Of a stretch of 64,000 bases of DNA, positions 29,608-39,969 are shown piece by piece. Position 1 is the first letter of the stretch. Every line of letters starts with the position of its first letter. The stretch comes from Symbiodinium natans. Lineage: Eukaryota > Sar > Dinophyceae > Suessiales > Symbiodiniaceae. The stretch spans positions 230,710-294,709 of the forward strand of contig CAJNDS010002168.1 of assembly GCA_905221605.1 (NCBI GenBank), written 5' to 3'. The notes under the pieces were generated by a model. That model was given only the letters and a program-made list of their open reading frames with translations. It had not been told where the DNA came from and ran no database searches. The position numbers and the translations under genes were made by a program.

Positions 29608-31169
29608 ACTAATAATCTCCGAGTTATCAGCTGTGTCAAGCCACAGATGGCGAAGCTCGATTAATGAATGAACTAGATTAATTAAATAAGCTCATATAAA
29701 AATATGAAAACACGGTTTGGAGCCAAGCCCTTTAAAATAATTGAATTAGTCACATTAAGTAAAGTAATTCAATCAGGAAAACTATTTAAACTAACTGGAT
29801 TCTTTACATTCCGAAAATTAAAAGACATTATTTTAAATAAATTAACAACGCAGGTTTTCTCATCTGACACAGGATGCTTTGCGTTCTATGCATGTTTTTT
29901 GTCTATTTCGAAGCCTGCAATTACTAAAACGTTAGTTGGAGGAGTATGCTCGAAAAACATTTCAAGCATGTTATTATCTCGAGCACGTTGCAGCCGGTCA
30001 CACAGCATACATCAAGATAAAGTTGACGACGCAGCCTTTTCTAGCGCCAAGCTTCTAACAATCACAGACGTTTCGCACATTCAGGCCGCCTCTGCCTCAG
30101 CAAGATAACTCATTTACAACTCACATGACACATAACGAATGCCGTTTGTACAAAAACCTGAACTCCGAGGTCCTGATGTTGCGCTGGTCAAGATTGCAGT
30201 GGTTTGGTGGCGAGGACTGCGCGTGACTGGGATGTATGAGTTCGCGTAGCGATTCACAGTGTCACTGTTGTTTCCTGTATGTGTCGCGCGTACTTGTACT
30301 TGAGTAAGGTACGAGGCCGCAAGCCCGGCCGATGACGCGCCAATTCGACCACGTCATCTAGCTGCATGAGCAGGTGTGTGCATACGCGACTCAACGAAAT
30401 AGCTAAGGGACTCCGGTCGTGCGTATCCCTCGCTGGCGAACGGATTTGTCTTATACTCAGCACTGATTGTTATTGCGCTTATTATTATTATTGTTGTTGC
30501 TATTATTGCGTCACTTTCTTTCTTCTCGAGGACATCCTTCACCGTGAGGACGCCAGCCGAGTTTTTCAAGGAGTATAGCGCTTAAGCTTCTCACACTTGC
30601 TAAAACACTGTACAAGTCAGAGCACACACTCATCGTAGAGCCAACACCTAGGCTTCAGGCATCGGAGCCGTCTCAATGCCTTGAAGCATCCGCAAAGCAA
30701 AGGACTCAGTCCTTTTATTTTTTTATAATCTCGACTCAGTGCACGCGACACATTTACTTCAATCACGCTTACGCAAGGCCTCCTTCAACTGCTCCGAAAA
30801 CGCGATCCGTCAATTGTCTGGACCTTGGATGTTGGTTTCAAGTCCTGTGTGCGTGAGTTGCAGTCGTGTAGCTTTTCTACGTTAGGGCACCTGGATCCCA
30901 ATGGCCGATGGAAGAGGACTTAAACAGCTGTTACCGCTTAGACGTGTTGTTGCGCGTGCAACTTGTCAGGACCAAGCACAGCTTCGACGCGTGTGTGTCG
31001 CTTGATGACAATGTAAATGAATATATCGCCTTCTGACGCATAGTCTTTAACAATAGTACGCAAACATACTGCCAAGGAAATCCGGTGCCTTCCCTGTACT
31101 TGCGAACAACGCGTGTGGAACTTATCATTTCTTTCTGACTGTCTAGTAGTTACTAAGCATTTCTTCCAG
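29608..31169 (+). other. No supported gene
   Basis: AT-rich at 29640-29870, then mixed sequence with only short frames. The corresponding stretch of copy 2 (48218-49746) lacks about 34 nt present here near 30614-30650 and 3 nt of an ATT repeat near 30485, both compatible with non-coding sequence. Confidence 0.5.
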
Positions 31170-31285
31170 AAGAACTGCGCTCTAGACCACTGCCGACGCA
31201 AGTCGTGCCTTTCATCTCAAGGTCTGCAACGTCACAAGACGTTGAAGCACTTGTGGAAGAGAAGTCATGACCTTAGCTACTTTTT
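31170..31285 (+). CDS. Probable exon with C2H2-type motif, copy 1
   Basis: A branch-like ACTAAG and pyrimidine tract TTCTTCCAG precede the segment. Its frame contains C-x4-C-x8-H-x4-H, with the QGLQRHKTLKH pattern typical of a C2H2 finger. Conserved in copy 2. The 3' border is uncertain and the exon's partner exons are unknown. Likely DNA binding, by family. Confidence 0.42.
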
Positions 31286-32086
31286 TGCACACGCCAAAAA
31301 TGTGTGTGAAGTTGCACGCTAACTCAACCAAATCAGGAACAGCTGTCGCGCAACGGAGTGCTCGTCGCAGTCGAAAGCTGGACCGCCCTTAAGCAGCATC
31401 GAGGAGCTGCCTGACATTGAGTGCGAACCCAAGCTTAAGTGAAATACAATTGAGGTGGACATGGAAACAGTCGCGACCTTAGATAGTTTATGTCTCGGCT
31501 ACAAAGAAAAGTTATAAGGCAGCGCACTGCATTAATTACTTCAGGAGAAACTACCGCTCGACTGAGTGCTGGTCACAGCTGGAAGCTGGATTCCTTTTGA
31601 GCGGCATCGACAAGCTGCTTTACATGGAGTGCAAACCCAAGTTAAAGTGAAATGTTTTAATTCGCACATGGAGTCAAGCACGCAGGGACAGTCCCAGTGC
31701 AGGCGAACCGCTTCTGTTGCGTCAGCGCCCTAAGAGTAGCTGCCACACATGAGTGACGAGTCAGTCGAGCACAGCCCACGTACCAAGCTGTTAATTATGT
31801 CCCTGCAACAGGTTTGAGAACATGCCGCTGATCCCGGCCGACTTGACGCCCTGGAATAATACGCCAATGAACACATGTGACTTGTCTCAAGCAAGCGAAG
31901 TAACGCATGCATCTTCCCGTATAACATTACATCATGTCAGGGGTGTCGACCGGCTTCTGCAAGAAGCAGTTGTTCGAGGGCAGCATCTGGGATGACATTT
32001 GCCTCTCGTCCTGTAATTAAATTAAATAAATCAGATACTTTCGCAGAAAGAATGTTTCTGGGTAAGGCGACGACATTGCCAAGAAC

Positions 32087-32410
32087 ATGTTTATCAGAAT
32101 GCTGCGCACCAGCCGGAAGAATGTGTCGCAGGACATGGATAAAGCACATCATTTCTTAAACAACTCATTATCTTGGACAGGAATCCGTTGTCTGGCAGTC
32201 GATCTCGAGACCTGCCTGGCACAGAGGCTTCGGTCGCCGAGGCACACGCGTGATCCATTATCATCAGTGTTACCGCACTCAAGTCAGAACATCATTGCGA
32301 CCATGCTGCCTAGGCCGCAATTTTCGGACCATCTGCCGCAAGCAAAACAAGAAGAAGCAGTCAGACTCCACCAGTGTCTTGAAGACATTGTTTACTCAAC
32401 GAAATAGCGC
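32087..32410 (+). CDS. Possible exon, copy 1
   Basis: Open for 106 codons from ATG with an ordinary composition and no motif. An internal acceptor-like TTATCTTGGACAG (near 32180) suggests the true exon may be shorter. Conserved in copy 2 with two base changes. Confidence 0.28.
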
Positions 32411-32518
32411 ACCTGGTACCAGTGTGTTTCCTTCTAGTCAATACTGTGCCAGAACAAGATTCATCGTTGAAAACAGATGCATTGATGTTAAGATGTAATA
32501 CGCTGAGGTCTTCGTGAC

Positions 32519-32805
32519 ATGCTGCAGATCTTCCAGGGTAACGGCGTCCACTTGAACTACAGTCGCCACGGTCCTTTCTGGACCTCCGCCGACTACGACA
32601 GTTCTGCGCTTCGTTTTGTGGGCACACACCTCTGGTCGAAACAGCGAGGTCGCTGGGAACTTTTGATTAACACAATTCAGATGTATAGTACTTTGACATT
32701 GAACACGTGCGGACGCAAAGGTACACGCCAATACAAAGACGTCTGCATGCTGGATTCTTTGCGTGCGCATGGCTTCAAAGTGGCCTACAATCGAGACGGG
32801 CCTTT
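32519..32805 (+). pseudogene. GPFW-motif exon(s), copy 1, frame broken by 1 nt
   Basis: The frame contains two parallel segments, GVHLNYSRHGPFWTS and GFKVAYNRDGPF. In copy 1 the run after the second GPF has four T (32803-32806) and the frame leaves the pattern; copy 2 has five T and continues FWALSD, as the first segment does. I infer a one-base deletion in copy 1. Introns inside the segment (for example near 32646-32690) are likely but not resolved. An alternative frame with four T is also open, so the direction of change is not certain. Confidence 0.38.
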
Positions 32806-32910
32806 TGGGCTCTCTCCGACGGAAATTCACTCCTACTACCGTTCGAGATTCTTGTTAGGCATGAAGACGTTGCGCTTATGAGTACTCGATTCAACATATT
32901 TGTTTAACAG

Positions 32911-34050
32911 CCAAGGAAGGAGTTGGTCGAGGTGGAGTCCAAAGACATGTCGGAACACGGCGACTACATTGTCGGTGATCGCGATCACTTCATACCAATC
33001 CGCTGTAACGAAGACGGCTATGCCATTAACTTCGGCAATCGACGTCACAAGTGGCGCCGAGCACTTCCGCTCGACACGTTGAAGGCGTTTGTACGATCTC
33101 GGATCGCCTCTTCACATGTTTCTTTACATTATGCCAGGCTGCCTGGTGGTTGTGTCCCTCAACTGGAGTCGTGTACTTCAACAGCAACAACGCGCACATC
33201 GTATATCGACTTCAGGTCTGCCTTAAGTTTCAAATGTTCTGCTTAGATTTTATCAGTAAATTCTGCCAGGCACTCTCTGACAGGAACTGCGACTTGCCCA
33301 CGACTGATTATCTCGGATCCGGTTTTGAGCTGCTAGACTCAGTTCATGTTAAAATAACAGCGTGCGCACGGAATTCTCACCTGCTTCAGTAGCTGTTTGT
33401 GATCGCTTCTTTTTCGTAAGGCAGTGGATGAAGGACATGATGCGTGACGACCTGATGTCATGTCCGAAAACATGGACTCTCCAAGACGTTTTTGAGATTC
33501 CCGGCATGACCGAGGCGCTATACTTAGCGGTTATCGTGTCCGTACGCATGTATGCTAAAGGTGCAAGTCAAAGCGATCAGGCTTACTTCAGTGCGACCGG
33601 AGAAAGCGAGGCCTTTTGGCGTGTGCATTTACGCGACTCATGCATATTTCACTGTAAGCAAACACAAAGAATGAATACATTTAAGCATAACGCATAACAA
33701 AACTTCTTGTAACACAGGCGAGCTCATCGACTTGCGCCCAAGCAGCATCATCCACAGGCTCCGCCGGAAAGGCAGGATTCGCACCCTTAGACACAAAGAA
33801 CAAATGCAATTAGACGTAACGCATGACAAAACTACGTTTAACACAGGCGCGCTCATCGACTTGCGCCCAAGCAGCATCATCCACAGGCTCCGCCGGAAAG
33901 GCAGGATTCACACCCTTAGACACAAAGAACAAAAGCAATTAGACGTAACGCATGACAAAACTACGTTTAACACAGGCGCGCTCATCGACTTGCGCCCAAG
34001 CATCACCATCCACAGGCTCCACCGGAAAGGCAGGACTCACATCCTTAGAC
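32911..34050 (+). CDS. Intron-rich gene: five exons with short introns, copy 1
   Basis: Exons 32911-33084, 33138-33215, 33270 to about 33360, 33390-33653 and 33718-34050. Introns 33085-33137 (GC-AG), 33216-33269 (GT-AG) and 33654-33717 (GT-AG) are 53-64 nt. Phases match at all three of these junctions; the junction near 33360-33390 is unresolved. The protein contains beta-rich repeated-looking segments (HFIPIRCNEDGYAINFGN, TGVVYFNSNNAHIVYRLQ) related to the GPFW segments upstream. The last exon carries a 43-codon triplication. No catalytic motif. The role in the element is unknown; a structural or binding protein is possible. Confidence 0.55.
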
Positions 34051-34077
34051 GTGACAGTGAGCGATGAGTTGTAGCTG
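33691..34077 (+). repeat. 129-bp tandem triplication, copy 1
   Basis: Three units of exactly 129 bp (starting 33691, 33820 and 33949) encode 43-residue repeats around LIDLRPSSIIHRLRRKG. The unit includes the acceptor-like AACACAG at the 33717 intron border, so the duplicated segment spans the intron 3' end and the following exon. Confidence 0.85.
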
Positions 34078-34108
34078 ATACTATTTTGCGTGGTGGGACG
34101 TGCTTCAG

Positions 34109-34468
34109 GCGAAGATTTCTTCATACAAGATTCCCGCTGATTTCGCACCATTCCGGCTTGCGCCGCACATAGAATGGAGAGTCAACAATGATTGGGCTGT
34201 GGTGCGCAGGAAACAAGGCATTGCTCCACCAGCAAATCACGAAGATGTGGCAGAATCATGCCCAGAAGCCTGGGAGTTGCATCCTCAACACCCAGTGCTG
34301 AGAACGCTAGGATTTCCACGAGGTTTTCCTGGCGCTATGCTCTACTGCCCTACATGGAAAACTGCTTTCTGGACAGATAGCATCTCAGAATCATGGAACC
34401 TGTTCTACGAGTACTTCAAGATTATGGCCACGTCAACATCATCCGACACAAGGCCTGAGTCAGACTAA
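34109..34468 (+). CDS. Exon of the intron-rich gene, intact in copy 1
   Basis: Follows the acceptor GTGCTTCAG and is open for 119 codons to a stop. It contains IEWRVNNDWAVVRRK, PQHPVLRTLGFPRGFPGAML and WTDSISESWNLFYEY. The phase does not fit the last exon at 34050 with either donor-like GT, so a small exon or another donor is missing. Copy 2 lacks 7 nt here and is frameshifted. Confidence 0.48.
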   Translation, partial: AKISSYKIPADFAPFRLAPHIEWRVNNDWAVVRRKQGIAPPANHEDVAESCPEAWELHPQHPVLRTLGFPRGFPGAMLYCPTWKTAFWTDSISESWNLFYEYFKIMATSTSSDTRPESD

Positions 34469-34514
34469 CCTGATATGTTGCGGTAAATAACGAGCGTCAT
34501 ATTTATATTTTAAG

Positions 34515-34913
34515 GTCGACGATTGATTCCGACGAAATCGACGTTGGCGTCGCTCCTGCCAGTCCGAAAATGCATCCTGACATAGATGAAGCACTGACGC
34601 AAGGTACTGCGTACATTTTATAGTGTATTCATCATGTTAGATTTGAACTTGAATGCGCCGCAATGCTTCTCTGCAATCATACCGATATAAGCATTCTTAA
34701 TCCTCCGATCGTATTCTGAGGTCGCGACTGGAAGCCGAGGCAATCGGCGCTAGCGTCGCAGACACGAGCCCAACAATGCTTCTCAACATGGATTCGTAGC
34801 AAACGCCTTGAAGGTCAAGCGGCATGTTCGCATTCCAAGGTCACCTACTGCGTTCACTGCCACAGCTGAAGTGCACGTTGAGACTGCGATTCGAAGAAGG
34901 CTTCTTGTCAAGG
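34515..34913 (+). CDS. Three small candidate exons, copy 1
   Basis: 34515-34603 (STIDSDEIDVGVAPASPKMH, donor CAAG|GTACTG); about 34721-34795 (SRLEAEAIGASVADTSPTML); 34814-34913 (VKRHVRIPRSPTAFTATAEV, donor AAGG|GTATGT). Each follows an AG acceptor and a pyrimidine-rich stretch. Function unknown. These look like linkers of the same intron-rich gene. Confidence 0.38.
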
Positions 34914-35104
34914 GTATGTACTTAATACATTTGTGCGCGCGCTCTTTACTTGGAAGCTAGATGTTATAATTTAGCTTTCTGCAATTCCTAGCAGCTGACA
35001 GGTGGTCTCGACAACAGAACTTGACTTCGGACGTGCGTCTTGGAATACATTTGTTCGACTGTCATTGCGTCTAACCTTTGAACGAAATACATAACGTTAC
35101 TTAG

Positions 35105-36605
35105 GTCAAACATCGCAAAACTTCCAGTTCGCAGATGGCATCGTCCCACCGCTGCAAGAGATTTCTTGGGCGGTTCTGACGCTGCTTCACTCTGTCACCG
35201 AGAGAGTCTGCAGCAACCACAGCCTTTGCGGCCCAACTTATTGTCTGTGTCAGTGCTGGAGAAAGCAGCGAGCAGTCGGTGTGGAAGAGACTATCTTGCC
35301 GGCGGCAACAGAAAGCCTCACAGCGGAAGGTGTGACGCTCAAGCAGCGATTCCATTGGAAGTGTTGACGTCATTGCCTCTTTACTTTTGCGACTATCGGT
35401 ACTTACATATTCTGGCAGCAACTTCAACGTCAATGCTGGCATCTACACGTCGGAAACGTAACTGGGACAACAGAGATGTAGATCTCGACAATCAGCAGGA
35501 TCTACTGGTGACGCAAAGACTTCGATCCATGGCAGCTCTTGTTGCTACGGCTCGGAGCATATCCGTGAACCTACATCAGCTTTCAATGTTTCTGAACATA
35601 CCTCAGAATGTGAGACTGTGCTGGAACGTAGAAGCCCTTCCACCTCAGATTGCTTTCAACAGCTTCAAGTTTGGCTGCATTTCCACGGCACCCTTGATGG
35701 GCTGCGCTGATTTCCATGTATTCTTGCCTGACGATGTGCGAGGTCTGTACGTGGGTGTTAAAGAATTTCGAGGTGAACGGAAATCGTACTGCCGAATAGA
35801 TAATGTGTTTCAAGACACAATTACCTGGTCAATGGGCGTTAACCAGCACCCTGTCATGCCCCATAGATCTGCGAGCAGACATGCCCCTCGGCCAAATGCT
35901 ATTAATACCTTTCAGATCCGCTGGAACGATCGCAATTTTGCGATAGCACTCAACGGAGAAGGGGTTTCTCATTGTCGACTGCGGCAAGAGCACGTCAACG
36001 GTGCAGCGCCGCCGCTGTCCGACGTCGTCTTCATGGCCTTCGGTCGGGGACGATACATTCCAGCTCCACTTTTCTTGCCGCTGTCCTCGCCTATTCAGCT
36101 GAACTCTCAGATACAATGCGGCATTTGTAATCGATACTATCCTTTGGACAGACCGAGATGGAGTGTTTGCCCCCTTTGCAACACCTGGATCTGCAGCACG
36201 CACTGCGAGCGATCGCCGTCAAGACGATGTCCGCATTGCGTCATGCAGTTGAGCGATTACTTGGGTGGATCGGAGGACGCTATGATTGACGCGGTCGTCC
36301 TGGACGCGTATCGAAGAGGACTTTACTACAGTCATAACGATCTTGTGATGTTGTTTGTACTCATTGAGTATATGTTTTGTCCACAAGCTTTAATATTAAC
36401 AAGTCCAGGAGACTCACACGCTATCAGTTCTAGCTCAGCAACTGCGCGGGTGTCGCTGTCAGAAAGTAAGCCTTATCAGTTCAACTGGAGATTGCTCTTC
36501 CGAAGAGACTACCACACTTGCTTCGTCCACTCGCTGAACGTACGCAGCAGAGACCCTTCGATGCATTCATGTATTTCCTTCGAATCAACCAGGTGCATCG
36601 CGTAG
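35105..36605 (+). CDS. Zinc-binding protein region with cysteine-pair cluster, copy 1
   Basis: After TTACTTAG| a first frame reads NFQFADGIVPPLQEISWAVL and onward, then probably splices (acceptor TTCTGGCAG near 35417) into the long frame that is open from 35166 to 36605. The long frame holds a beta-rich domain (QLSMFLNIPQNVRLCWNVEA to FAIALNGEG) reminiscent of a concanavalin/SPRY fold, then at about residues 317-362 a cluster C-x2-C, C-x2-C, C-x4-H-C, C-x2-C (CGIC, CPLC, CSTHC, CPHC), a RING- or treble-clef-like zinc domain. No ATG at the frame start, consistent with an internal exon. Ubiquitin ligase activity is possible only by analogy. Confidence 0.5.
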
Positions 36606-36713
36606 CAGACATGATCATATATATGTTGTTTTACGCCGTTAGTTGATGAGTCGCACAGGAATATAGATCTTTTCTGCTCAAGCTCGCGTTGAGTCGATGC
36701 GATGCTATGTCAG

Positions 36714-37140
36714 GATTACTGCGGTGGGTCGTTGGACGAAATGGACGTGGAGCAGAATAGCGAATCTGCTTTCGGTCGTGCCTTTCACGCAAAATTGCGC
36801 GAACACTATCACACATACTGTTTGATTTTGACTTTTCGCATTCATTATGTTGCAGCAGTACTCTCGGCGTATTATCCTGTCACGCACGCTCGCTGTCGAT
36901 ACACCACTGAGGCTGGTGGGAGGCTCCTCTTCCGCTTCTCGTCGGTAGCGTTCTTGATGTTACCGAGCCCCAGACGCCAATTTTCCAACTGCCTGATCAT
37001 CCGGAAATCACAAATCCAGATCATCTGACTGCGTGCACGTGGCTGGCCGAACTCAATTCTCATCCTTCCGACGCGAGATTGCGTTTTCAAGCAGATGGAC
37101 ACTTGTACTTCTTCGATGAGAAGAAGATAGACACCAGTGC
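36714..37140 (+). CDS. Small exons leading into the nuclease-helicase frame, copy 1
   Basis: After GCTATGTCAG| the frame reads DYCGGSLDEMDVEQNSESAF. After ATGTTGCAG| (36855) another frame is open. From about 36911 a third gives TACTWLAELNSHPSDARLRF and HLYFFDEKKID. The last segment runs, after a gap of about 55 nt ending in GATACAG, into VTTLIHSHAEEFD of the next frame. This matches the beta-hairpin plus VT motif found at the start of related nuclease domains. Exact borders are unresolved. Confidence 0.42.
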
Positions 37141-37197
37141 GGCTTGAATGCATTTATGAATAATGTGTCTTGGCAAGCAAAATAATTCCTGATACAG

Positions 37198-39969
37198 AGC
37201 TGCGTGAAACTTGATCAGGTCACGACTTTGATTCATTCTCACGCAGAAGAATTTGATCCAAGCCTTGCCATCACAACAATGAAGACTGGCAAGAATTGGC
37301 CACGCCCAGAGTACATGACAGATGAGTACAACATCGCCGTTATCAAAGTTCTCGTAGGCAACTGCTCACAAGATGAAACGGCCAAGTTGTTGTCGCTTCT
37401 GGCTGACGCAACGACTACTCGATCGGATTTGTGCCACGAGCTGCAGCTTCTAAAGCACAAGAGCAGCGTCTGGGAAGATCTGGTGAAAGAGTTCGTGCTA
37501 ACGGACAGTGAGATCATGCAGACATGGAGTGACAACGCACTGAGGGCTTCAACCGCCGGCACGTGGATGCATGCCATGTTCGAGCACGTCTTGAACGGCT
37601 TCGACGTGATACCCAAATCACTGCACGAAGAGCTGTCGATGTGCTTGCGTTTTCTTTCTGACACTGTTAACGAATTTCCAAAGCTGCGAATATTTCGCAC
37701 AGAGTGGACGATCTATGCAATTGACGAAGACGTGGCTGGTTCCATCGACGCAGTCTTTGTGGATCAGGAAGACGACAAGCTGGTGCTCGTCGACTGGAAG
37801 AGATCTAAAAAGCTTCCAGAAAAATATAACGGCTACGGCAAGCTCATGAGCGGCCCCTTGTCCAGCGTACCTGACTGCCAAGGCGAGCATTACAGGCTGC
37901 AGTTGAACATGTACAAGTGGATACTTACCAAGTACTACGAGAAGGATATCAAGTCCATGATGGTTGTTTCTACTGCAGCAAATGCAACCAAAGAACCCTT
38001 CGTGGATCTAGTTCCAGACATGCAAGAAACTGTGGGAAAGCTCATGTCAGTCAGACGCGACCAAAGGAAGCAAAGCAAGGCTCACTCGCCAACTTTCCAT
38101 CAGATGGAGTCGGAAGATGAAGACCTTCACGCAGACGGTGCGGTTTGGGGAAATCAATGCCCGAGCGAACCAGTGGCACGAAGTCAAGCTGCACTCCAAG
38201 GGGAAGGTCCACAGGAGCTACCTGCTACTGTTCCATTTAGAGTAGTTCACTCCACAGACCAAGCGTCGCAACTGGAGCGCGACGATGACGAGGAAGTGCG
38301 TCAGCTCATGAGCCAGTTGCACAATATGTTGGATGAACATGTTCCCCCTGCAGCAAAAAAAAGACGCCTCTTACCAGGAGCAGAAGCGTCTGCGCAGCAG
38401 TTTGCCGATACCTTTGCCTTGTGCAGTAAGAAGATTTCTTCTGTGCTCAGTACTTACGATCCAGACGTCAAGCAGGACCGATCCTACATCAGAGTGCAGA
38501 CGGAGTCCATGCTGAACACGCTGGCGGCGCGGTTCCCCGATACAAGCGAGGAGTTGCGGAGAATCATCGCAGTGGCAGCAGCAATAGCCGAAGGCAGAGT
38601 GCCGCCAAAACCCATGCTGGCCGACGCTGCTGCATTGTCCTGGATGATCGAAGGGGGCCGCCACATGAGAGTTCACAAGGGATTTTTATACATTTACAAT
38701 GACGACGGCAGTTTCTTGCCGTTTTCGGGCATACCTCCCGAGGCAGTCCTGCACCGACTTGGCTCATTTTTCACGATCTTGGAGGGCGTGTTTCGCAGAT
38801 TGCGACCGTCTGTGCGCAAAGATGGCGACAGTGTTGCGAACGCAGTCGTCGCCGACAAGCAAAATTATGTCTCAGACTCAGACTTTTTCTTAGCTTGCAG
38901 GCAAGCTGCTGCGAGGCGTCCGAACAGCATTCAGGTAGAAAACAGACTAGACGATCCAGAGCCGGCTGATGACGTGATGGCCGTTGCTGCAAACAGACAG
39001 GACCAGGACAGTTCAGGCTCATGGACAACGGACAAGGCTGACGATGTGTTCAAATTGGCATTCTGTCTGAAGCATGAGTTTATGCACACCAGAATGATAT
39101 CCCTCATCGTAGAGTGGTGTGAGACGGAGGACCAGCGTCAGCCCGCCATATGCTACGACGACATATGCTTTGCGTACGACAAAGCCGACTCATCACTTTC
39201 AATTACGCCAGTGCCGAAAGGTCCCTTCAATAACTGCTATGTGTATGTGCCCCATTCTCTGCTCGATCCCGTCCTGCAGTGCGTTGAAGAGAAACTTCAT
39301 CGCTTTTACAGGCAAACCTTCTGGGCGAACCACAACGTCTTCGTTTGCTGCCAGGCAGCATTGGCGATAGCAAAGCGAGGCTATAACGTTGATCGCTGCT
39401 TCATAGGCATCTCGCCAGGTGGTGTTGGACAAAGCCTGTATTCCTTGCATCTGGCCGAGATGTACAAACATAACCATTGCCTATTTGATCCAAATCTTTG
39501 GTACATGGAAGAAGAGATCCGTAAACAGGTGGAGACGCTTGCTCGATGCTTCATCATCACAGGTCAGGAAGCGCCTGAGTCCTCGAAGAAGCTCCACACG
39601 GATCTGTACAAAAAGACAATGTCGGGCGATGGGATTATGGGCCGCAAGCCTTATGGCTACACTACTCGAATGTTTTCGATAGTCGGATGGAAGAGGCTGG
39701 AAGTTAACCGCCTCATGAAATTCGTGGGCGTTCACTTAGGAAACTTCAATTCCATGCTGCGACGAGCGTTCGTCTGGAAAGTCAAGGCCAGGTTCGTTGC
39801 GAAGAAGTTCTTGGAGAGGTACCCCGACCACGAGCTTGACGGCATCTTTGAAAGCGATCCGACACTTGCCAAGTTTTTTTTGATGTCGCAGGCATCTATA
39901 GCTGGACTCCGGATACAATGGGCTTTCGAAGCAGAACACAGCCTGGAAGAGTGTTATCAGATTACGTGA
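37198..39969 (+). CDS. PD-(D/E)XK nuclease fused to D5/SF3-like helicase, copy 1
   Basis: Open for more than 920 codons, with no ATG at its beginning (first ATG near 37279). It follows an intron-like AATTCCTGATACAG, so it is an internal exon. Residue numbers count from 37204. Nuclease: GTWMHAMFE (119-127), E167, GSID (D182), LVDWKRSK (D197, K199) and QLNMYKW (233-239), the RecB/Cas4-type order. A polar linker follows. Around 733-743 is GISPGGVGQSL, a Walker-A-like loop with Gln instead of Lys. Then come LARCFIITGQEAPE, KKTMSGDGIMGRKPYGYTT and VGWKRLEVN, matching the lysine/GxD/arginine and asparagine motifs of D5-type helicases. The reading frame ends at 39969, but a -1 shift at 39876-39882 would continue it. 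Confidence 0.6.
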   Translation, partial: SCVKLDQVTTLIHSHAEEFDPSLAITTMKTGKNWPRPEYMTDEYNIAVIKVLVGNCSQDETAKLLSLLADATTTRSDLCHELQLLKHKSSVWEDLVKEFVLTDSEIMQTWSDNALRASTAGTWMHAMFEHVLNGFDVIPKSLHEELSMCLRFLSDTVNEFPKLRIFRTEWTIYAIDEDVAGSIDAVFVDQEDDKLVLVDWKRSKKLPEKYNGYGKLMSGPLSSVPDCQGEHYRLQLNMYKWILTKYYEKDIKSMMVVSTAANATKEPFVDLVPDMQETVGKLMSVRRDQRKQSKAHSPTFHQMESEDEDLHADGAVWGNQCPSEPVARSQAALQGEGPQELPATVPFRVVHSTDQASQLERDDDEEVRQLMSQLHNMLDEHVPPAAKKRRLLPGAEASAQQFADTFALCSKKISSVLSTYDPDVKQDRSYIRVQTESMLNTLAARFPDTSEELRRIIAVAAAIAEGRVPPKPMLADAAALSWMIEGGRHMRVHKGFLYIYNDDGSFLPFSGIPPEAVLHRLGSFFTILEGVFRRLRPSVRKDGDSVANAVVADKQNYVSDSDFFLACRQAAARRPNSIQVENRLDDPEPADDVMAVAANRQDQDSSGSWTTDKADDVFKLAFCLKHEFMHTRMISLIVEWCETEDQRQPAICYDDICFAYDKADSSLSITPVPKGPFNNCYVYVPHSLLDPVLQCVEEKLHRFYRQTFWANHNVFVCCQAALAIAKRGYNVDRCFIGISPGGVGQSLYSLHLAEMYKHNHCLFDPNLWYMEEEIRKQVETLARCFIITGQEAPESSKKLHTDLYKKTMSGDGIMGRKPYGYTTRMFSIVGWKRLEVNRLMKFVGVHLGNFNSMLRRAFVWKVKARFVAKKFLERYPDHELDGIFESDPTLAKFFLMSQASIAGLRIQWAFEAEHSLEECYQIT
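39876..39882 (+). other. Possible -1 frameshift site T_TTT_TTG, copy 1
   Basis: Inside an eight-T run, codons TTT TTG are preceded by T, fitting the X_XXY_YYZ form. The -1 frame is open from GAT onward (DVAGIYSWTPDTMGF) and leads without a stop into the 39918 frame. Equally present in copy 2 (58451-58457). An accidental one-base change is the alternative. Confidence 0.4.

Noticed and set aside
37239-37890. Minus-strand open frames inside the nuclease and other large frames
   Set aside because: They are complements of strongly coding plus-strand sequence with no motifs or independent signals.
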